Shown piece after piece: positions 8,709-12,878 of a DNA stretch of 12,878 bases; the first letter of the stretch is position 1; each line of letters opens with the position of its first letter. The stretch covers positions 1 through 12,878 of the forward strand of contig JAISXJ010000159.1 in the NCBI GenBank assembly GCA_031270565.1. The letters are read 5' to 3'. The DNA comes from Prevotellaceae bacterium (GTDB taxonomy: Bacteria; Bacteroidota; Bacteroidia; Bacteroidales; Paludibacteraceae). The notes under the pieces are model-generated. The model saw nothing but the letters and a program-made list of their open reading frames with translations. It made no database searches and was not told the origin of the DNA. The position numbers were made by a program, and so were the translations under genes.

Positions 8709-9488
8709 TTGAAAATAAAAAAGATACTTATTTCACAGCCGAAACCGGAAACAGGCAAATCGCCCTATTTTGAGATAGCCGAAAAATACAATATCAAGAT
8801 TGATTTTCGCCCTTTTATCAAAGTGGATGCTGTTTCTGCAAAAGAATTTCGCCAACAACATATCGAAATTCAGAATTATTCGGCGTTTATTTTTACTTCG
8901 CGCACCGGTGTTGATCATTTTTTCCACCTGTGTAAAGAAATGCGGGTTCCCATAAATGAAGAGATGCGCTATTTCTGCCAGTCGGAAACCATTGCATTTT
9001 ATCTGCAAAAATATGTACAGTTCCGAAAACGCAAGGTGTTTTATGGAGCAACAGGAAAACTCTCTGCTCTGGGAACGGTGCTGAATAAACATAATAAAGA
9101 GAAGTTTTTAGCCATCCTGCCCGACGGTAACAACGACGAGGTATTGGCGATGCTCAACAAATGCCGCATTACGTTTGACGAGGCGTTGATGTACCGTATT
9201 GTCAGCAATGATTTTGAAGAGGGCGAGGATTTTAACTACGATATGCTGATATTTTTCAGTCCGCAAGGCATTCCGGCGTTGCTGAAAAATTTCCCCGATT
9301 TCAAGCAGGATGATATTTATATCGGTGCGTTAGGCGCATCTGCATCTAACGCCGTTAAGGAGGCGGGCTTGCGCCTTGATTTGGAAGTGCCGAATATGCA
9401 ATTCTCGTCTATGGCGCTGGCGCTGGACGAATTTGTGAGGGTAAATCACAAAAACGAAAAAAATAGCTGTGCGTCGGCTGCAAAATAA
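8709..9488 (+). CDS. hemD: Uroporphyrinogen-III synthase
   Basis: HemD closes hydroxymethylbilane to uroporphyrinogen III with inversion of ring D, in the tetrapyrrole (heme) pathway of the cytoplasm. The 259-residue protein shows the features of the divergent Bacteroidota HemD: ILISQPKP at 6-13, FTSRTGVDHF at 62-71, FFSPQGI at 182-188, IGALGASASNAVKEAGL at 205-221 and a proline-rich PNMQFSSM near 228-235. The start is a TTG codon. The next in-frame ATG is at residue 78 and would remove half of the first domain, and the residues right after the TTG (KIKKILISQPKP) are conserved, so TTG is preferred. No other heme genes are in the window. The tail after about residue 245 is polar and probably disordered. 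Confidence 0.85.
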   Translation: MKIKKILISQPKPETGKSPYFEIAEKYNIKIDFRPFIKVDAVSAKEFRQQHIEIQNYSAFIFTSRTGVDHFFHLCKEMRVPINEEMRYFCQSETIAFYLQKYVQFRKRKVFYGATGKLSALGTVLNKHNKEKFLAILPDGNNDEVLAMLNKCRITFDEALMYRIVSNDFEEGEDFNYDMLIFFSPQGIPALLKNFPDFKQDDIYIGALGASASNAVKEAGLRLDLEVPNMQFSSMALALDEFVRVNHKNEKNSCASAAK

Positions 9489-9547
9489 CGTGGTGTAGCG
9501 CCATTTTCGGCCATGTTGGAATTGTTTTTGAAAAAAGATTGCAGAAA

Positions 9548-9580
9548 TTTGGAGCAAGCAGGAAAAAAACATTACCTTTG
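9548..9580 (+). promoter_or_regulatory. Bacteroidota-type promoter for tRNA-Arg
   Basis: TACCTTTG at 9573-9580 is a -7 element of the TAnnTTTG type, with TTTG at 9548-9551 exactly 21 bases upstream as a -33 element. This is the best-matching promoter in the window. It lies 36 bp before the tRNA 5' end, giving a short leader to be removed by RNase P. Confidence 0.75.
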
Positions 9581-9616
9581 CACCGTCGAAAACGACTAAA
9601 TTTATTGAAACATTTC

Positions 9617-9690
9617 GGCCCCGTGGCTCAACTGAATAGAGTATCTGACTACGGATCAGAAGGTTACAGGTTTGAATCCTGTCGGGGTCA
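9617..9690 (+). tRNA. tRNA-Arg (anticodon ACG)
   Basis: A 74-nt cloverleaf can be drawn by hand. The acceptor GGCCCCG (9617-9623) pairs with CGGGGTC (9683-9689, one G-T pair). The D stem is 9626-9629 with 9639-9642. The anticodon stem TCTGA (9644-9648) pairs with TCAGA (9656-9660) around loop CTACGGA, so the anticodon is ACG at 9651-9653. The T stem ACAGG (9666-9670) pairs with CCTGT (9678-9682) around loop TTTGAAT. The discriminator base is A at 9690. CCA is not encoded, since CAC follows. A34 would be edited to inosine by TadA to read CGU, CGC and CGA arginine codons. Confidence 0.96.
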
Positions 9691-9697
9691 CACGAAA

Positions 9698-9738
9698 GCA
9701 GCCGCTTATTTTGAATGATAAGCGGTTGCCGTTTTTTT
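9698..9738 (+). terminator. Intrinsic terminator after tRNA-Arg
   Basis: A 12-bp stem (9698-9709 with 9718-9729, one G-T pair) encloses an 8-base loop and is followed by seven T at 9732-9738. It lies 8 bp after the tRNA 3' end, so the tRNA is transcribed as an isolated unit between its own promoter and this terminator. Confidence 0.88.
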
Positions 9739-9775
9739 ATTGCGATGTTTTTCAGGCTCTCTCGCAGGGGCGCTG

Positions 9776-9806
9776 TTTCTGCTAACAGCTAAAAAGTGTA
9801 TCTTTG
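9776..9806 (+). promoter_or_regulatory. Bacteroidota-type promoter for the acyltransferase gene
   Basis: TATCTTTG at 9799-9806 is a -7 element, and TTTC at 9776-9779 lies 19 bases upstream as a -33 element. Transcription should begin near 9812, about 17 nt before the ATG at 9829. This rules against the in-frame GTG at 9796, which lies inside the promoter. Confidence 0.65.
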
Positions 9807-9828
9807 CGGCGCATTTTATTTTACGCTT

Positions 9829-10548
9829 ATGAAATACATTTTTCGCAGGCTGTTTGCACTCTATCTGATTATCGTTTTTCTCCCTGTTGTGCTGACGTTA
9901 ACACTGCTAACCGCCATTCTGACCATCCTTTTTTCACTAACAGGCGACCATAAATGGTGTTATATTCCCGCCAGAATATGGGCACGTCTTATTTGCGCGC
10001 TTGCCTTTCTTCGTGTGCGCGTACGGGGAAAAGAAAATTATGCGCCCGACAAGTCCTATATTTTTGTGGCTAATCACCAAAGTATTCTGGACATATTTCT
10101 CATCTACGGATGGCTTAACAACCGTTTCAAATGGATTATGAAAAAGGAACTGCGTTCTATTCCTTTCGTGGGCGCTGCCTGCGAGGCGGCAGGACATATT
10201 TTTATTGACCGCTCAAGCGGCATCAGGGCAAAAAAGAGTATTGAGAAAGCCAAAGAGCGGCTGCAACATGGCGCATCGGTGGTGATTTTTCCAGAAGGAA
10301 CACGCACGCACGACGGAAATGTGGGACAATTCAAGCGCGGAGCGTTTCGCATTGCGCAGGATATTCATTTGCCCATTATCCCCATAACCATTAAAGGGGC
10401 GTTTGAGGCGATGCCTTACAATTCTTTGAATATCAATCCCGGAAGACTGGAAATGATTATTCACCCGCCTGTTAACATCGACGAACTCACAGACGATGCT
10501 CTGAGCAGGTTAATGGCGAAAACTCACGATATTATTTCAAATAAGTAA
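9829..10548 (+). CDS. plsC: 1-acyl-sn-glycerol-3-phosphate acyltransferase (PlsC family)
   Basis: The enzyme adds the second acyl chain to lysophosphatidic acid to give phosphatidic acid, at the inner membrane. The 239-residue protein has a hydrophobic N-terminal segment (about 12-37), the catalytic NHQSILD motif at 82-88 (H83 and D88 of HX4D), a second block around RSIPFVG (109-115), the glycerol-phosphate-binding FPEGTR at 154-159, and LPIIPITIKG at 181-190. The start is the ATG at 9829. An upstream in-frame GTG at 9796 would give 11 extra residues but overlaps the -7 promoter element, so it is rejected. Some PlsC relatives acylate other lipids such as ornithine lipids, so the exact acceptor is inferred. 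The tdk gene follows in the same direction after 24 bp. Confidence 0.9.
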   Translation: MKYIFRRLFALYLIIVFLPVVLTLTLLTAILTILFSLTGDHKWCYIPARIWARLICALAFLRVRVRGKENYAPDKSYIFVANHQSILDIFLIYGWLNNRFKWIMKKELRSIPFVGAACEAAGHIFIDRSSGIRAKKSIEKAKERLQHGASVVIFPEGTRTHDGNVGQFKRGAFRIAQDIHLPIIPITIKGAFEAMPYNSLNINPGRLEMIIHPPVNIDELTDDALSRLMAKTHDIISNK

Positions 10549-10572
10549 TGATTAAATTGATAATTGACAGGT

Positions 10573-11151
10573 ATGATATTTTTTGAATCGAATGTTTATC
10601 AGACACACAGAAGGGGCAGCATCGAGGTGATATGCGGTTCTATGTTTTCGGGAAAAACCGAAGAGTTGCTGCGCCGTCTGAAGCGTGCAAAAATTGCCAA
10701 ACTGCGCGTGGAAATCTTTAAACCCGCCATAGATAATCGCTATTCCGGACAGGAAGTTGTCAGCCACGACCAAAACGCCATTCCATCTACGCCCATCGAG
10801 ACCCCGCACAGTATGCTGCTGATGACGGGCGATGTGGATGTTATCGGCATTGACGAAGCACAATTCTTTGATGAATCGCTTGTAGAGGTGTGTAATACTC
10901 TGGCGGGTCAGGGATTTCGGGTCATTGTTGCCGGTTTGGATATGGATTTCAAGGGTATGCCGTTCGGTCCGATGCCTGCGCTGATGGCTATTGCTGACGA
11001 TGTATTAAAGGAGCATGCCATTTGTGTGCAATGTGGCGCGCCGGCATACGTATCGCATCGGCTGGTTGCCACCGAACAGCGCGTCCTGCTCGGCGAAAAA
11101 GATGAGTATGAGCCGCTCTGTCGCTTTTGCTTTGCCGAAAAAACGCGTTAG
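10573..11151 (+). CDS. tdk: Thymidine kinase (type II, zinc-containing)
   Basis: The enzyme phosphorylates thymidine to dTMP with ATP in pyrimidine salvage. The 192-residue protein has the P-loop GSMFSGKT (22-29), the DEAQFF motif (94-99, with the likely catalytic base E95), the lasso region around GLDMDFKGMPFG (121-132), and four zinc-binding cysteines in two pairs (C151/C154 and C183/C186). This is the complete type II set. The ATG at 10573 fits the family N-terminus. An in-frame TTG at 10564 would add only three residues. The stop codon TAG at 11149-11151 directly touches an array of TTGTCAG heptamers. Probably cotranscribed with the acyltransferase gene 24 bp upstream. Confidence 0.94.
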   Translation: MIFFESNVYQTHRRGSIEVICGSMFSGKTEELLRRLKRAKIAKLRVEIFKPAIDNRYSGQEVVSHDQNAIPSTPIETPHSMLLMTGDVDVIGIDEAQFFDESLVEVCNTLAGQGFRVIVAGLDMDFKGMPFGPMPALMAIADDVLKEHAICVQCGAPAYVSHRLVATEQRVLLGEKDEYEPLCRFCFAEKTR

Positions 11152-11179
11152 TTGTCAGTTGTCAGTTGTCAGTTGTCAG
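11152..11179 (+). repeat. Four tandem TTGTCAG heptamers
   Basis: Four perfect copies at 11152-11158, 11159-11165, 11166-11172 and 11173-11179 start at the base after the tdk stop codon. Related words on the opposite strand occur at 162-189. Any protein read through the array would be repetitive and meaningless, so this is a noncoding microsatellite-like array. Confidence 0.95.
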
Positions 11180-11191
11180 TTTTTCCTTAAC

Positions 11192-11218
11192 GTCTTTAAT
11201 GTCTTTAATGTCCTTAAC
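11192..11218 (+). repeat. Three tandem 9-bp repeats (GTCTTTAAT)
   Basis: GTCTTTAAT is at 11192-11200 and 11201-11209, with a diverged third copy GTCCTTAAC at 11210-11218. The array is noncoding and lies just after the TTGTCAG heptamers. Confidence 0.85.
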
Positions 11219-11225
11219 GACCTGT

Positions 11226-11298
11226 CTCGTTGCAAACGAGGGGGAGAAAAAGGATTGCTTTAACAAGCAAACCACAGATTACAAATCTGCTGTAGCAG
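11226..11298. repeat. Cluster of small perfect palindromes
   Basis: Three short inverted repeats lie close together: CTCGTT/AACGAG (11226-11231 and 11235-11240), CAGATT/AATCTG (11275-11280 and 11284-11289), and CTGC/GCAG (11287-11290 and 11295-11298). None has a following T run, so terminator function is doubtful. They look like parts of dispersed intergenic repeats. Confidence 0.5.
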
Positions 11299-11301
11299 AG
11301 G

Positions 11302-11321
11302 TATCAGTGTTCAAAAATAAA
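11302..11321 (-). repeat. Truncated end of the palindromic repeat
   Basis: These 20 bases are identical to 11958-11977, one end of copy B, and to the reverse complement of 5-24 in copy A. The match stops there, so this is a lone terminus of the element or a shared end word. Confidence 0.7.
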
Positions 11322-11394
11322 GAAAAATCATCTTGAGCGTCCTGTTAATCCTGTGAAAAATAAAAGCCGTTTTTCTATTGAATAACGAAGAATG

Positions 11395-11450
11395 AATAAC
11401 TAATAACTACACTCTAATAACTAAAAAAAAATTATTCACTATTAGTTATT
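11395..11450. repeat. 10-bp inverted repeat with AT-rich direct repeats
   Basis: AATAACTAAT at 11395-11404 is the exact reverse complement of ATTAGTTATT at 11441-11450. Between them lie another ACTACACTCT word (11406-11415), also found twice near 133-163, and repeated TAATAACT and ATTCACT words. The block ends directly upstream of a promoter-like element. Confidence 0.6.
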
Positions 11451-11463
11451 CACTAAAAAGTAT

Positions 11464-11471
11464 TATCTTTG
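11464..11471 (+). promoter_or_regulatory. Candidate -7 promoter element TATCTTTG
   Basis: TATCTTTG matches TAnnTTTG exactly. The -33 region is weak (TTAG at 11442-11445, 18 bases upstream). No protein gene starts within 600 bp that could use it directly, so it may drive the structured segment that follows or a very long leader of the gene at 12092. Confidence 0.45.
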
Positions 11472-11590
11472 CCCCGTTATTGTTCATATCTAAAATCAAT
11501 ACAAAAAAGATGCTTACATCTGGAGTTCCATATTCACCATTTTTTCAGATTAGACGGTTTAACCGGCTAAAAGTAAGCTCGTTACAAAAG

Positions 11591-11599
11591 CCCCCCCCC
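11591..11599 (+). repeat. Tract of nine C
   Basis: A homopolymer of nine C bases, the longest GC run in the window, lies inside the candidate RNA segment. Such tracts are prone to slippage during replication and to sequencing error. Confidence 0.9.
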
Positions 11600-11708
11600 G
11601 CATTCAGCTTAACTCCTTGTATTCAAGGGCTTATCATGTATTAAAAACTTTTCAGTTTACACTTAGCAGCGCGACGTTTTTTAGCGTCTTTTCGCTATAT
11701 ACATATAT

Positions 11709-11754
11709 AACGGCAACTTTCCTGAATGGTCTGGAGGGTTGCCGTTCTGTTTTG
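11709..11754 (+). terminator. Strong 14-bp hairpin, probable terminator
   Basis: Bases 11709-11722 pair with 11733-11746 over 14 positions (nine uninterrupted Watson-Crick pairs at the base, then two T-G and three more pairs) around a 10-base loop. CTGTTTTG follows, a weak T run. It would end the candidate RNA that starts near 11477. Confidence 0.5.
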
Positions 11755-11760
11755 CGCCCT

Positions 11761-11808
11761 CCCGCTAAGGCGGGACAAGCATTGCGAAAAACCTTCCGCT
11801 TTGGCGGG
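11761..11808. repeat. Two GC-rich REP-like hairpins
   Basis: CCCGC/GCGGG (11761-11765 and 11770-11774, loop TAAG) and CCGC/GCGG (11796-11799 and 11804-11807) are each followed by GACAAG and then TTGCG. They form a two-copy repeat with a unit of about 35 bp. They resemble the GC-rich word at 5742-5762. Confidence 0.55.
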
Positions 11809-11879
11809 ACAAGTCTTGCGTGCCTGGCGGTTAAATATTTTTACCGCAAAGACGCAAGGAATCCGCAAAGTATGAAAGA

Positions 11880-11980
11880 AAAAACAGAACACAGATGACA
11901 CAGATTTAACAGATTAACGCAAGATTTTTATCTGTGCAAATCGTGTCTAATCTGCGTTATCAGTGTTCAAAAATAAAAAA
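11880..11980 (-). repeat. 101-bp palindromic dispersed repeat, copy B
   Basis: Inverted copy of 2-102 with five differences (positions 45, 54, 61, 67 and 97 in copy A numbering). The long hairpin is kept. Four of the five outer-to-inner stem blocks are unchanged, the apical loop reads AAAA instead of AGAA, and one closing pair (48/61) is lost. It lies in the gene-free stretch between tdk and the exported protein gene at 12092. Confidence 0.85.
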
Positions 11981-12091
11981 GAACGCAAAAACACAAAACA
12001 AGAACGCTATCAAGCTTGCAATGACGGAGCTATTACAATTGACTTTTTATTTTTCAACTATATCTATCAATTAATTTAAAATGTGTTTTTT

Positions 12092-12878
12092 ATGAAAACT
12101 AATCAATTTATTTTCGCTGCTCTTGCAGCAGCATTTCTAAGCGGCGCCAATTATGCTGCGGCGCAGGTAACTATCGGCGGCAGCGATGCACCAAAAGCCG
12201 GTACAATTCTGGATTTGAACAGCACGACTAAGGGCGGATTGCTTCTCTCGAATGTAGAGCTAAAGGCTGTAAATGCCATTCCCGCTTCTTTTCCAAATGC
12301 AAGCGCTATTACTGATGACGCCCATAAACAGGCGCTGGCAGGCGCTATGGTCTGGAATACGAATGACGAATTCCCACTCAATGGCGACGGACTCTACTCC
12401 TGGGATGGTAGCAAATGGATTTATATCGGCGGCAGCGACGGCGTCTGTATCCCTACAGGCGTCGGTACGTTTACCGGTAAGTTTTGCTTTGACATTGCCA
12501 CCGGCAATGACGGCATAAACGGTTGCGGCACGACAGCTGTCCGTAGCTCCCAGAAGACCGTGTTTACTAACCGCACGTCTCAGGACGGCGTTAGTGCGGC
12601 TCCCTATTCCGGCGTGCAGGTATACACGTTTACTCCTTCCGGTACGGTAAGCAATGTTCGCTTTGAGTTCATCGAAGCCGTCGGCGCCGGAAAGATTGTG
12701 GAAAGTATTGTGCCGTCTGATAATTATAGCGGTACCGTTAGCTCTGCCCAGGTAATGGTAAATTACAAATCGTCGCTGCAAAACGACCTGTCAGGTCTTA
12801 CCCGCGACACAGGCTTAAAACTCAAACTGTATGCCATTTATAATGACGGCAACATCGACAGAGCCATTGAACTGAACA
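12092..12878 (+). CDS. Exported, probably surface-associated protein (5' part; runs off the window)
   Basis: The frame is open from the ATG at 12092 to the last base, giving 262 residues with no stop. A classic signal peptide covers about residues 1-24 (MKTNQFIFAALAAAFL, then YAAAQ, cleavage likely before Q25). The mature start QVTIGGSDAPKAGTILDLN (25-43), followed by KGGLLLSNVEL (47-57), is a common N-terminal module of Bacteroidales exported proteins. AMVWNTNDEFPLNGDGLYSWDGSKW (about 85-109) is a second such block. From about residue 119 the protein is Gly/Ser/Thr-rich and beta-like, with cysteines at 119, 132 and 145. The C-terminus, where a type IX secretion or anchoring signal would be, lies outside the window. 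Function unknown. An ATG at 12081 reads into a stop after four codons and is not used. Confidence 0.82.
   Translation, partial: MKTNQFIFAALAAAFLSGANYAAAQVTIGGSDAPKAGTILDLNSTTKGGLLLSNVELKAVNAIPASFPNASAITDDAHKQALAGAMVWNTNDEFPLNGDGLYSWDGSKWIYIGGSDGVCIPTGVGTFTGKFCFDIATGNDGINGCGTTAVRSSQKTVFTNRTSQDGVSAAPYSGVQVYTFTPSGTVSNVRFEFIEAVGAGKIVESIVPSDNYSGTVSSAQVMVNYKSSLQNDLSGLTRDTGLKLKLYAIYNDGNIDRAIELN

Larger units (their letters stand above)
11477..11755 (+). ncRNA. Candidate structured noncoding RNA
   Basis: The segment starts just after a TATCTTTG element and contains nested pairings. GCTTAC (11512-11517) with GTAAGC (11573-11578) encloses ATCTG/CAGAT (11518-11522 and 11546-11550) and CGG/CCG (11555-11557 and 11563-11565), a possible three-way junction. 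AAGCCC/GGGCTT (11588-11593 and 11627-11632) encloses the competing hairpin CTTG/CAAG (11616-11619 and 11624-11627). AGCG/CGCT (11668-11671 and 11693-11696) encloses GACG/CGTC. A 14-bp hairpin at 11709-11746 follows. No convincing reading frame exists. I do not recognise a known RNA family. Some pairings could be chance in AT-rich DNA. Confidence 0.3.

Noticed and set aside
9796..9828. GTG start at 9796 that would extend the acyltransferase by 11 residues
   Set aside because: The TATCTTTG promoter element at 9799-9806 lies inside this extension, and the extra residues do not resemble the family N-terminus. The ATG at 9829 fits.
11152..11218. Possible CRISPR array
   Set aside because: The repeats are 7 and 9 bp long and directly tandem with no spacers, and no cas genes are present.
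11015..11336. Open frames running out of tdk through the TTGTCAG array
   Set aside because: They encode repetitive peptide from the heptamers and lie in other frames of tdk at their start. This is a known type of false gene call from such repeats.
11617..11898. Open frame of 93 codons after the C tract
   Set aside because: It crosses the terminator-like hairpin, both GC-rich hairpins and the start of the palindromic repeat, and its composition is not protein-like.
12260..12781. Opposite-strand open frame of 173 codons at the right end
   Set aside because: The + strand frame from 12092 has a clear signal peptide and family-like modules and stays open across the whole stretch, so the minus frame is a shadow.

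Overview
The window looks like a chromosomal segment of a Bacteroidota (Bacteroidales-like) bacterium. Three things suggest this: lineage-typical families (DUF2723/GT117, DUF4827, DUF4271 beside hemD, and a lone MCE protein), several copies of the Bacteroidota promoter -7 element TAnnTTTG, and start codons that lack Shine-Dalgarno sequences. All protein genes are on the + strand. No phage, IS transposase or CRISPR array is visible.

Layout. 1-339 is an intergenic region with a palindromic dispersed repeat, short direct repeats and a promoter. 340-5168 is an envelope block: an MCE (MlaD-like) protein, a large DUF2723 membrane protein that is probably a protein O-glycosyltransferase, and a CE4 polysaccharide deacetylase 18 bp behind it. 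5208-5657 is a GatB/YqeY-domain protein. A promoter-bearing gap follows, then a DUF4827 lipoprotein with an FKBP-like pattern and phosphoglucosamine mutase GlmM (UDP-GlcNAc precursor synthesis). 7888-9488 holds a DUF4271 membrane protein and uroporphyrinogen-III synthase (HemD). 9617-9690 is a tRNA-Arg(ACG) with its own promoter and terminator. 9829-11151 holds a PlsC-type acyltransferase and a type II thymidine kinase.

11152-12091 (940 bp) has no credible protein gene. It is a mosaic of small repeats: TTGTCAG heptamers touching the tdk stop codon, 9-bp repeats, short palindromes, GC-rich hairpins and a second copy of the palindromic repeat, inverted relative to the first. In its middle, a promoter-like element precedes about 280 nt that can fold locally and ends in a 14-bp hairpin, which makes it a candidate small RNA. 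From 12092 to the right edge runs the 5' part of an exported, probably surface-associated protein.

The genes are mostly housekeeping and envelope functions (lipid transport and synthesis, glycan precursor and modification, heme, nucleotide salvage). The least ordinary parts are the repeat-rich intergenic regions, especially the 101-bp element present as an inverted pair (96 of 101 positions identical) near both ends of the window, and the putative structured RNA at about 11477-11755.
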